In this document: positions 1 to 6,864 of the stretch, one piece after another
Layout: each line of letters opens with the position of its first letter
Numbering within the stretch: the stretch's first letter is position 1
Assembly (NCBI GenBank): GCA_005791255.1
Contig: SXXK01000085.1
Location: 1-34,749 of the forward strand
Length of the DNA stretch: 34,749 nt
Direction: 5' to 3'
From: Planctomyces sp.
Lineage (GTDB): Bacteria; Planctomycetota; Planctomycetia; Planctomycetales; Planctomycetaceae
Notes under the pieces: model-generated
What the model was told of the DNA's origin: nothing
Databases searched by the model: none
What the model saw: only the letters and a program-made list of their open reading frames with translations
Position numbers and translations under genes: made by a program

Positions 1-25
1 GCGGCGGAACGTATGTGAGCGTCTG

Positions 26-781
26 TCAGGTTTTCGTTTGAGAATTCTTGTGTTGTGGTGCGGGTGAATCCGGGAGCAGGTCGCTGCGTCGTTCGGCAGT
101 CCGCTGAAGACTTTGCTGCTGCTGCCAGATTTCTATGTCTTTGTGATTTCCATTGATCAGCACCTCCGGAACTGACATGCCTCGGAATTCCCTGGGACGG
201 GTGTACTGAGGATGTTCGAGCAGGCCGGCGTGACTGAACGAGTCATAACGGCTGCTGGTTTCGTCGTGCAGAACTCCGGGAATCAACCTGATCACTGTGT
301 CAACGATCAACATGGCGGGTACTTCACCGCCATTGCAGATAAAATCACCAACGGAAACCTCCAGAGGCTTCAGGCCCTGTCGGATCCGATCATCAAACCC
401 TTCGTACCGCCCGCACAGGAGCAGCAGTCGGGGTTCACCTGACAACTCTTCGACCAGCGTCTGATCCAGACGACGACCTTGCGGAGTCATCATGAGCAGC
501 CGTCCGGGCTGCGATCCCTGTTGCTGCACGGCTTCCACACAGTCGAAAACAGGCTGGCACATGATCAACATGCCGGGCCCGCCACCAAATGGTTTGTCGT
601 CGACCTGCTTCCGCTTTCCCGGAGCATAGTCCCGGAAATTGTGCAGTTGAATGTCTACCAGACCGCGTTCAATTGCTCGCTTCAGATGCCCCTGCCCGAG
701 ATAGCTGTGAAACATCTCGGGGAAAAGCGTCAGAACATCGAATCGGATGAATGACTGCCGAGCAGTTGATGCTGACGTCAT
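26..781 (-). CDS. trmD: tRNA (guanine37-N1)-methyltransferase TrmD
   Basis: TrmD methylates N1 of G37 in tRNAs reading CNN/UNN-type codons, using S-adenosylmethionine, and so prevents +1 frameshifting. The 251-residue protein has the family opening (FDVLTLFPEMF, about residues 14-24), the early GGGPGM segment, and the SPOUT trefoil-knot region LLCGRYEGFDDRI followed by SVGDFICNGGEVPAM and RLIPGVL. The C-terminal tRNA-binding part (LEHPQYTRP, then VPEVLINGNH) is also present. Length is normal for the family. The ATG overlaps the rpsP stop as ATGA, which implies translational coupling. The first dozen residues extend beyond the usual MRFDV start, but the overlap supports the ATG used here. The gene is complete; rplS, if conserved, would lie beyond the window edge. 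Confidence 0.97.
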   Translation of the reverse strand: MTSASTARQSFIRFDVLTLFPEMFHSYLGQGHLKRAIERGLVDIQLHNFRDYAPGKRKQVDDKPFGGGPGMLIMCQPVFDCVEAVQQQGSQPGRLLMMTPQGRRLDQTLVEELSGEPRLLLLCGRYEGFDDRIRQGLKPLEVSVGDFICNGGEVPAMLIVDTVIRLIPGVLHDETSSRYDSFSHAGLLEHPQYTRPREFRGMSVPEVLINGNHKDIEIWQQQQSLQRTAERRSDLLPDSPAPQHKNSQTKT

Positions 782-1122
782 TCAGCGGCAGCAGCCTCTG
801 CCGGTTCAGCAGGAGCCGCTTCCTCGCGGACCTTCGGAGCCAGCATCGGCGGCGGAGCCTTGGCTGAACCGAAGCGGTTTGTCTTCACCTTGCGAATCAG
901 AGCATTGACCTTTTCGCTGGGCTGGGCACCCACCGACAACCAATACTCAACCCGCTCAAGATTCATCTTCACCCGGGCAGCTTTGTCGTGGACCATCGGA
1001 TCATAAAATCCGACTTCCTCAATCGTTTTGCCATCGCGAGCAACTCGCGAATCCATCACACAGATGCGGAAGAACGGGCGGTGCTTCCGGCCCATCTTCT
1101 TCATACGAATACGAACTGACAT
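778..1122 (-). CDS. rpsP: 30S ribosomal protein bS16
   Basis: Small-subunit protein S16, a component of 30S assembly. The start MSVRIRMKKMGRKHRPFFRI is the typical S16 N-terminus, followed by DSRVARDGKTIEEVGFYDP and a segment equivalent to the usual ERVxYWLSVGAQPSexV motif. A GTG seven codons upstream is also in frame. The ATG at 1122 is preferred because GGGAG lies five bases upstream and the S16 fold begins there. The protein is 114 residues, with a C-terminal tail rich in Ala, Pro and Glu beyond the conserved core, as often seen in longer S16 variants. It lies between ffh (about 200 bp upstream) and trmD (4-bp overlap). No rimM is found between rpsP and trmD. Confidence 0.97.
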   Translation of the reverse strand: MSVRIRMKKMGRKHRPFFRICVMDSRVARDGKTIEEVGFYDPMVHDKAARVKMNLERVEYWLSVGAQPSEKVNALIRKVKTNRFGSAKAPPPMLAPKVREEAAPAEPAEAAAAE

Positions 1123-1302
1123 TGCTGCTCCCAGGTTTTCCACAACAAATCTGATTTTGAACTCGCAGACAACGCGGTCTGAAACGGCTGCGGGCTCAGA
1201 GGAATCCTTTAAAATAACAAGTAAATCCGCCGTTGAGCAATCCGGGAGGCAAGTATCCGGGGCGGTCCCGGAAACTTCCCAAACTCGGCCATGTGAAAGT
1301 CG

Positions 1303-1318
1303 GTGTTCAATTGAACAC
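1303..1318. promoter_or_regulatory. 16-bp perfect palindrome between ffh and rpsP
   Basis: GTGTTCAATTGAACAC reads identically on both strands. It lies just after the ffh stop codon and about 180 bp upstream of the rpsP start. A second overlapping palindrome (ACACGTGT, 1315-1322) follows. There is no T-tract, so it is not a classical terminator. It could be an operator for an rpsP-trmD promoter or a chance dyad; no function is assigned. Confidence 0.3.
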
Positions 1319-1323
1319 GTGTG

Positions 1324-2808
1324 TTAGCGTCGACGGTTGCGTTTTTTGGCCTTGGCGGCCTCTTTTTTCTGCTTTTTCTTCTTGTCCCGAGCCGCGTCCT
1401 TGTCGGCAGGGCCTCGACCACTTCTTAACTTTTTCTCGACAATCTCGGCCCCGGGGTTCAGGAACCCCCCATCCGTAAGGCCTTTCATCATTCGCAGGCG
1501 ATCGCGCAACCCCATGTTGCTCATCCCCTGCATCATTTTGGCCATCATCGAGAAGTCTTTGAGCAGCTTATTCACGTCGGCTGCATCGACACCGCTTCCG
1601 CGAGCAATTCGGTTGCGTCGACTGCGGTCGATGATTTCGGGATTCTGACGCTCATGCATCGTCATCGAATCGATGATTCCTTCGATTCGCGACAATTCGC
1701 CCTCGGGATTCATGTCTCCCAGCTGGTCAACCATGGCTCCCATGCCGGGGATCATTTTCATGATATCCCGCATGGAGCCCAGTTTTTTGATCTGCCGCAT
1801 TTGATTGCGGAAGTCATCGAGCGTGAATTTTCCCTTCTGCATCCGCTCCTGCTGGCGGAGCATTTCTTCTTCGTTGAATTCCTTTTTGGCTTTCTCGTAC
1901 AGGGAGAGGATGTCTCCCATGCCAAGAATTCGACCGGCCATGCGGTCCGGGTGGAATTCTTCCAGCCGATCCAGCTGCTCGCCGACGCCGATGAACTTGA
2001 TCGGTACTCCGGTGACGGCCTTGACGCTGAGTGCAGCACCGCCGCGGGTGTCGCCGTCCAGCTTTGTCAGGATGACGCCGTCGAGTTCCAGGGCGTCATT
2101 GAAAGCTTTGGCACTGTTAACTGCATCCTGACCGGTCATAGCGTCGCAGACCAGCAGTGCCTGATCGGGGGCGACCAGTGAGTCGATCTGCTGGAGTTCG
2201 CGCATCAGGCCATCGTCGACGTGCAGGCGACCGGCCGTGTCGAGGATGACCACCTGGGCACCACTGCGTTTGGCGGCGGCGACGCCGTTTCGGCACACCT
2301 GCACCGGATTGCTGTTCTGCGGGTCTTCTGAATACACCGGGCAGCCGACCTGAGCCCCGATGATTTTGAGCTGTTCGATGGCGGCGGGACGCTGCAGGTC
2401 CGCGGCAACCAGAAACGGGGAATACCCCTGTTCTTTCAGTCGGGTGGCCAGTTTGCCGCAGGTGGTGGTTTTGCCTGAGCCCTGCAGGCCGCACATCATG
2501 ATGACGCTGGTGCCTTCGCGGCGGATTGCCAGCGAATGGCTGACCGGGCCCATCAGGTCGATCAGTTCCTGGTGGACAATCCCGACAATCTGCTGTTCGG
2601 GACGCAGCGATTTCAGTACTTCTTCGCCAATCGCCTTCTGGGTTACCGAGTTGATGAAAGTCTGCGCCACATCGTAGGCGACGTCCGCTTCCAGCAGTGC
2701 CTGGCGGACCTGCTGCATGCCTTCACGGATATTGCCCTCCGTGATCTTTCCGGCACCCCGAAAAGCACTGAACGCCTTGCCCAGACTTTGTGTAATTGAC
2801 TCAAACAC
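1324..2808 (-). CDS. ffh: Signal recognition particle protein Ffh (SRP54)
   Basis: GTPase subunit of the signal recognition particle. It binds signal sequences of nascent membrane and secreted proteins together with 4.5S RNA and docks with FtsY. The 494 residues show the N-terminal helical domain, the P-loop GLQGSGKTT (107-115), DTAGRL (190-195) and [13 protein letters not shown] (248-260) of the NG domain. A Met-rich M domain follows ([11 protein letters not shown], then [26 protein letters not shown]), which binds signal peptides and SRP RNA. The last 25 residues are a strongly basic Lys/Arg tail. The start codon is GTG with only a weak upstream GGATT; the [13 protein letters not shown] start matches the family. 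It is first in the minus-strand ffh-rpsP-trmD group. No SRP RNA gene was seen nearby. Confidence 0.98.
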   Translation of the reverse strand: MFESITQSLGKAFSAFRGAGKITEGNIREGMQQVRQALLEADVAYDVAQTFINSVTQKAIGEEVLKSLRPEQQIVGIVHQELIDLMGPVSHSLAIRREGTSVIMMCGLQGSGKTTTCGKLATRLKEQGYSPFLVAADLQRPAAIEQLKIIGAQVGCPVYSEDPQNSNPVQVCRNGVAAAKRSGAQVVILDTAGRLHVDDGLMRELQQIDSLVAPDQALLVCDAMTGQDAVNSAKAFNDALELDGVILTKLDGDTRGGAALSVKAVTGVPIKFIGVGEQLDRLEEFHPDRMAGRILGMGDILSLYEKAKKEFNEEEMLRQQERMQKGKFTLDDFRNQMRQIKKLGSMRDIMKMIPGMGAMVDQLGDMNPEGELSRIEGIIDSMTMHERQNPEIIDRSRRNRIARGSGVDAADVNKLLKDFSMMAKMMQGMSNMGLRDRLRMMKGLTDGGFLNPGAEIVEKKLRSGRGPADKDAARDKKKKQKKEAAKAKKRNRRR

Positions 2809-3043
2809 AGAAGCAGAATCCAGCCCGCAGAGAATGCAGGAATTTGGCTAAACGAAGATCCGAGCGATCCGGGAAGTGAGACAGCATTTGGGTGAACACC
2901 GGGGTGGCAGTGCCTGTGCCCGTAGCAGGAGCCCGAATGCTGCAGACATCGCGGGAAAATGCGATGGAAAACAAGCCACCATATTACCGGTGGGATCAGC
3001 GAAAAACAAGCTTCGAGTGGGAAAAGAGCGGTTGAAGCGCGAA

Positions 3044-3062
3044 TCGTGACGATCTGTCACGA
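3044..3062 (-). terminator. Hairpin after the secreted-protein gene
   Basis: A perfect 7-bp stem (TCGTGAC / GTCACGA) with a 5-base loop begins six bases after the stop of the 3068-3877 gene. The following bases on the minus strand are not T-rich, so it would be a weak or Rho-assisted terminator at best. Confidence 0.3.
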
Positions 3063-3067
3063 CGAGC

Positions 3068-3877
3068 CTAGGGCTGCAGTTCACGCTCCGCAACCCCATC
3101 CATGCTTTTCAGCTTCATGTCCAGCTTTTTCACGACTGCCACACGGAAGTCGCTGCGTGCAGCCGCGAGGTCCTTTTCCTCCGTGGTAACGGTCACCACC
3201 CACCGTGCCAGGCCAAAGGGCACGTCCGTCGAAACCCAGTAGTCGGCCTCATTCGTGGAGCGGACCTTGGGGCTTTCCATGACCGATTTCCCCCGCCAGT
3301 GGGCTGCCGTGAGCCCGGCGTTACCGCCCGGCAAAATCGTATCGGGAGTTTCCGTGGAGGCAATCAGTTCGGGATCGGTGTAGGAGGTCAGCAGCGAAAT
3401 CGTGGGGAAAAATCGCAGCGAGGATGTCCTGATCGGCTCTGTTCCTGCTTCGCCAAGACGGCGATACCCCTGAACAATTGGCAGCATGTCGTTGGGAATG
3501 CCAGCCTTGTCCACAGGCTTATCTGTGATTTTGCTTTCAGGCACGAGGACGAGATAAATTCGTGAACCCACCGGGCCCGGATCCAGTCCGGCAGCACCGG
3601 AGTTTCCAGTGAGGACTTTGATTTCGAGCCAGCGACACGGCTGACTTTCGCCCTGGAACTCAGCATTCTCGCGTCCCACCGACTTGATGGTCAGCTGGCA
3701 GGTCCAGGAGAGCGGTGATTCGTCGTCCGCCGAGGTGCCCTGGGTCAGGGTGCCCTCGTACTCGACCATCTTTCCGTCTTCGGGAAGGTTGAAGATCAGG
3801 CCCTGAGCACTGACGCCGGAACCTGCCAGGGCGAGGACGGCAAAAGTCAGCAAGTTCAATGTTCGAGCACGCAGCAT
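3068..3877 (-). CDS. Secreted protein of unknown function
   Basis: I do not recognise the family. The 269-residue protein opens with an N-terminal export signal: basic MLRAR, a hydrophobic stretch LNLLTFAVLALAGSG, and a likely signal-peptidase site after VSA (22-24). The mature part is mostly beta-strand-like, with two Cys (in WTCQLTIKS and SQPCRWLEIKV) that could pair in the periplasm, and the C-terminal part contains WRGKSVMESPKVRS. The start at 3877 is favoured because GGAAGG lies nine bases upstream; in-frame ATGs at 3883 and 3907 are alternatives, the latter without a Shine-Dalgarno. It stands alone between ffh and a divergent TolC-family gene. Its layout resembles that of planctomycete secreted proteins of unknown function, but no activity can be inferred. 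Confidence 0.75.
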   Translation of the reverse strand: MLRARTLNLLTFAVLALAGSGVSAQGLIFNLPEDGKMVEYEGTLTQGTSADDESPLSWTCQLTIKSVGRENAEFQGESQPCRWLEIKVLTGNSGAAGLDPGPVGSRIYLVLVPESKITDKPVDKAGIPNDMLPIVQGYRRLGEAGTEPIRTSSLRFFPTISLLTSYTDPELIASTETPDTILPGGNAGLTAAHWRGKSVMESPKVRSTNEADYWVSTDVPFGLARWVVTVTTEEKDLAAARSDFRVAVVKKLDMKLKSMDGVAERELQP

Positions 3878-4327
3878 GGCCATATACCTTCCGTCACCAA
3901 TCCGCATAGTTCAACGCTGCCGAGCGCAGCCCGCAGTATTTACTCTGATATCGGCCAGTTTCGCCAACAAATCCCGCCGCTGGCAAGCCTATTCCTGTCA
4001 GGAATGCGGGAAGACTGGAAAAGAACCGTCAAAACCCAGCATTCTGGTGCCCGGGCGGACTCGGCACAGGCCGGTGCCGGTAAGACTTTCCCCTGGCCGT
4101 GACAGTTAAGCAGTTCGGAATTGTCCGCAGTTGCAAGTTTTCTGATCTGATTTCCACACTGTGCGGACTGGGTAATTTGTATCGATTGTTTCAATTTTGA
4201 GTAGTGTGAGTGGAATGGCGATTCACCGGGAGTTGTCGATGGTGAGGATTCTGTGGGGCGGGTTAGTTTTTGGCCGATAGCAAGCGTGGTCGGTCCCATT
4301 TTCGTCCGCTGCAACGGTCACTGCAAC
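3878..4327. other. 450-bp divergent intergenic region
   Basis: The region separates the minus-strand secreted-protein gene from the plus-strand TolC gene, so both promoters should lie here. A 15-bp dyad (ATTCCTGTCAGGAAT, 3991-4005) has 7-bp arms and is flanked by a short CCCGC/GCGGG inverted pair (3973-3977 and 4006-4010). An AT-richer patch spans about 4140-4205. Open frames in this stretch lack gene-like composition. No clear sigma-70 boxes were identified. Confidence 0.5.
3991..4005. promoter_or_regulatory. 15-bp inverted repeat, possible operator
   Basis: ATTCCTG-T-CAGGAAT forms perfect 7-bp arms around one base, about 115 bp upstream of the secreted-protein start and about 320 bp upstream of the TolC gene. 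The shape suits a dimeric repressor site, but no regulator gene is adjacent and chance cannot be excluded. Confidence 0.25.
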
Positions 4328-6130
4328 ATGCGTTCATCACTCAGGCGTTCGGTTGTGGTCTGGAGCCTGCTGCTGTGTGTATTCGTCAGTGGCTGCCGGG
4401 GCCGTCGGGTTTTCGTGAGGAATTCCGGCGATGCAGAGACACCTGCCTACGTGCCCGAAATCCCCACGGCTCAAAAGAGTCGCAAACGGATGATGGATCG
4501 GCTGTCGGGTTCCGGGAGTCGACAGTCTGATGAAATTTCGGCGGACAGTGGCGTGTCGGGCGTGGAGCCGGCCGCAGTTCAGGCGGAGCCTGTACCGTCC
4601 GACAGATCGCTGAAACCGTCGACACCAGACATTGCTCTGACGGGGTTCGCTGCCGGGCCCGCTGAAGTTTCGACGGCTGATTCCACCGACAGCAGCCGGT
4701 CGGCGGTGTCCACTGACCCCGCGTTGCCGGCTGCTGCTGAGGTGCCGGCGGCTGCCGAAGTGCCTGCGGCTGCCGAGGTGCCTGCGGAGTTACCATCATT
4801 GTCTCTGCAGCAGGTCATCGATTCCGTTTACCGATCTTATCCGATGCTGCAGGCTGCCCTGCTGACGCGTAATATTGCAGCGGGCCAGCAGACGGGTGCT
4901 CTGGGAGCCTTCGACACCAAGTTGAAGGGTGCCAGTGAGAACGGACCGATTGGGTTTTACGAGACGTATCGGCAGAGTGTGGGTGTGGTGAAGCCGACGT
5001 ACTGGGGCGGTGAGGTGTTTGGTGGCTATCGGATTGGTCGGGGCGAGATGCAGCCGTGGTATGGGGAGCGAGTGACGGATGACGGCGGTGAGTTCAAGGC
5101 TGGCATTCAGTTGCCGCTGGCCCGCAATCGAACAATAGATGACCGTCGAGCGGAGCTGTGGAAAGCTGGTTTGGAGCGACAACTGGCGGAGCCTGACATT
5201 CAGGCGCAACTGATTGATTTTGTTCGATCTGGTTCCTATGCGTGGTGGGACTGGGTGGCCGCGGGTGAGTATCATCGGATAGCGACTCACATTCTGGAGC
5301 TGGCGGAGGATCGCACTGAGCGGGTGCGCAGTCAGGTGGATGCTGGCTTTACGGATCCTCCGGAACTGACCGACAACCTGCGACTGGTGGCGATTCGTCA
5401 GGCGAAGGTCGCTGACACTCGTCGCAAGCTGCAGCAGACTGCCGCCAAGCTGTCAATTTATCTGCGGGATGCGTCTGGTCGTCCGGTGGTGCCGGGTGAG
5501 TCACAGTTGCCGCGGTTTCCGGCTTTGTCTGAGGAGCCGATTCAGGACTTGAGCGTGGGAGTGGAGTCGGCGCTGGCACGGAGGCCTGAGCTGAAACTGC
5601 TGGATCTGGTGCGGCGACAGGTGCAGATTGATTATTCCAACGCCTCAAATTACATGCAGCCGGAACTGAACGCGGTGCTGTGGGGTTCTCAGGATGTGGG
5701 GGCACCGGCCAGCAGGAAGGGTGACAAATCGGATCTGGAGGCAGAGGCATCCCTGCTGCTGGATGTGCCGGTGGAGCGGCGTAAGGCGCGAGGCAAGATG
5801 TCGGAGACGCAGGCCAAGCTGTCGCAACTGACGGCGAAGCGTCGTCTGACTGTGGACAAGATCACGGTTGACGTGCAGGTGGCGCATGCGGCGCTGGTGT
5901 CGGCACGGGAGCAGGTGCAGGAGACTGCGGAAGCCATGAAGCTGGCTGAGGATCTGGCGGAACGGGAGCGTCAGAATGAGGAAGCGGGTTTGTCTGACAT
6001 GCTGAAGGTGGCACTGCGAGAGCAGTACGCGGTTGAGTCTGCTGAGAAGAATGTGGATGCGCTGCAATTGTATTTTCAGGCCATGGCTGATTTTCGGGCG
6101 GCCGTGGCAGAAGACCGACTGGCTCAGTGA
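4328..6130 (+). CDS. TolC-family outer-membrane efflux lipoprotein
   Basis: Outer-membrane channel component of the OEP/TolC type, expected to form a trimeric exit duct for efflux or type I secretion. The start MRSSLRRSVVVWSLLL leads to a lipobox, VSGC, with the lipidated Cys at 23; a GTG 25 codons upstream is less likely. Residues about 30-155 are a low-complexity Ser/Ala/Pro/Glu linker containing three exact PAAAEV hexapeptides (134-151), encoded by 18-bp tandem repeats at 4727-4780. The rest (about 160-600) has the long amphipathic helices of OEP domains, with heptad-like runs such as LAEDRTERVRSQVDAGFTDPPEL and KLAEDLAERERQNEEAGLSDMLKV. The N-terminal linker is longer than in standard TolC. 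No membrane-fusion or inner-membrane pump gene lies beside it. It converges with the next gene with only 10 bp between stops. Confidence 0.88.
   Translation: MRSSLRRSVVVWSLLLCVFVSGCRGRRVFVRNSGDAETPAYVPEIPTAQKSRKRMMDRLSGSGSRQSDEISADSGVSGVEPAAVQAEPVPSDRSLKPSTPDIALTGFAAGPAEVSTADSTDSSRSAVSTDPALPAAAEVPAAAEVPAAAEVPAELPSLSLQQVIDSVYRSYPMLQAALLTRNIAAGQQTGALGAFDTKLKGASENGPIGFYETYRQSVGVVKPTYWGGEVFGGYRIGRGEMQPWYGERVTDDGGEFKAGIQLPLARNRTIDDRRAELWKAGLERQLAEPDIQAQLIDFVRSGSYAWWDWVAAGEYHRIATHILELAEDRTERVRSQVDAGFTDPPELTDNLRLVAIRQAKVADTRRKLQQTAAKLSIYLRDASGRPVVPGESQLPRFPALSEEPIQDLSVGVESALARRPELKLLDLVRRQVQIDYSNASNYMQPELNAVLWGSQDVGAPASRKGDKSDLEAEASLLLDVPVERRKARGKMSETQAKLSQLTAKRRLTVDKITVDVQVAHAALVSAREQVQETAEAMKLAEDLAERERQNEEAGLSDMLKVALREQYAVESAEKNVDALQLYFQAMADFRAAVAEDRLAQ
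4727..4780 (+). repeat. Three 18-bp tandem repeats in the TolC-family gene
   Basis: Three consecutive near-identical 18-base units encode PAAAEV three times in the linker between the lipobox and the OEP domain. Copies differ only at a few third-position bases, consistent with recent slippage under selection for the peptide. Confidence 0.85.
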
Positions 6131-6140
6131 ACTGTGCAGC

Positions 6141-6752
6141 CTATCGTGAGCCGAAGTAGTACAGCATCATGGCGAGTGCCACGCGGTCGTATTCTGGTGG
6201 CAGCGGATCCACGTTCTGCAGAACCTTGAAGGCGACGGCGGTGCCCACGGTGCCCAGAATGACAAGGGCTTTGAGATCGCCCCAGCGTGCCGGCAGGTTT
6301 GTCTGAGGCGGCCGGCGAAACAGGAGCCCTTTGATGCTGCGGACCAGTGAGCCGACGATAAAGGACGCTACAATCAGCAGCAGTGACAGGGCGCGAGGTT
6401 CCTGCAGCCGATTTTCACGGAACAGCCAGACTCCCAGTCCTGCAAAGGCCGCCATCAGGATGAAGCGAATACTGTGTCTGGGCAGAAACAGCGGGTGCTG
6501 GTCGGCATCGAGCACACCTTCCTGCTGCAGTCGCTGGATGATTTCGGAAGGCAGGGACACAAACCGTCGGGAGGTGTAGTAGTAGGCCAGAGTGATCATC
6601 AGGCTTTCGGTCCAGATGATGTCGAGTTCCTGCCCGCGGACGACGGCCTGAATGACAACACCGACGACCATCAGGGTCAGGAGGGCGCGGACGCTGCCGT
6701 TGGGCAGTCCGAGAGGTGGCCACTGGTTTGGCGGCAGTTCAGGTTCTGACAT
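6141..6752 (-). CDS. Multi-pass membrane protein of unknown function
   Basis: A 203-residue protein with five or six predicted membrane segments: about 20-38 (LLTLMVVGVVIQAVV), 48-66, 96-111 (FILMAAFAGLGVWLF), 120-138 (SLLLIVASFIVGSLV), 162-178 and 189-200. The N-terminus has a Pro-rich cytoplasmic-looking lead (EPELPPNQWPPLGLP). No cleavable signal peptide or catalytic motif is visible and I do not recognise the family. The ATG is supported by AGGAAA about seven bases upstream. It follows the GH63-like glucosidase gene on the same strand with a 112-bp gap, so it may be the last gene of that transcript. It converges with the TolC-family gene. Confidence 0.8.
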   Translation of the reverse strand: MSEPELPPNQWPPLGLPNGSVRALLTLMVVGVVIQAVVRGQELDIIWTESLMITLAYYYTSRRFVSLPSEIIQRLQQEGVLDADQHPLFLPRHSIRFILMAAFAGLGVWLFRENRLQEPRALSLLLIVASFIVGSLVRSIKGLLFRRPPQTNLPARWGDLKALVILGTVGTAVAFKVLQNVDPLPPEYDRVALAMMLYYFGSR

Positions 6753-6864
6753 TGGTGGTTTCCTGAGTCTGAGTTCGGGTCAGGCGAAACGGGTGGCCGG
6801 TGCAGCCCCGTTGTGTCAATTGTCCGCGAGCCGTGATATGTGGGCCAGTGTGTTCGCGGGGAAT

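Noticed and set aside
1257-1271. CCGGG-GCGGT-CCCGG hairpin between ffh and rpsP
   Set aside because: Only 5 bp of stem and no T-tract; not called as a terminator.
2809-3067. Possible SRP RNA gene near ffh
   Set aside because: No recognisable conserved SRP RNA tetraloop region was found in the gap.
6788-6812. AACGGG/CCCGTT inverted pair after the glucosidase gene
   Set aside because: The loop is 13 bases, and no T-tract follows on either strand.
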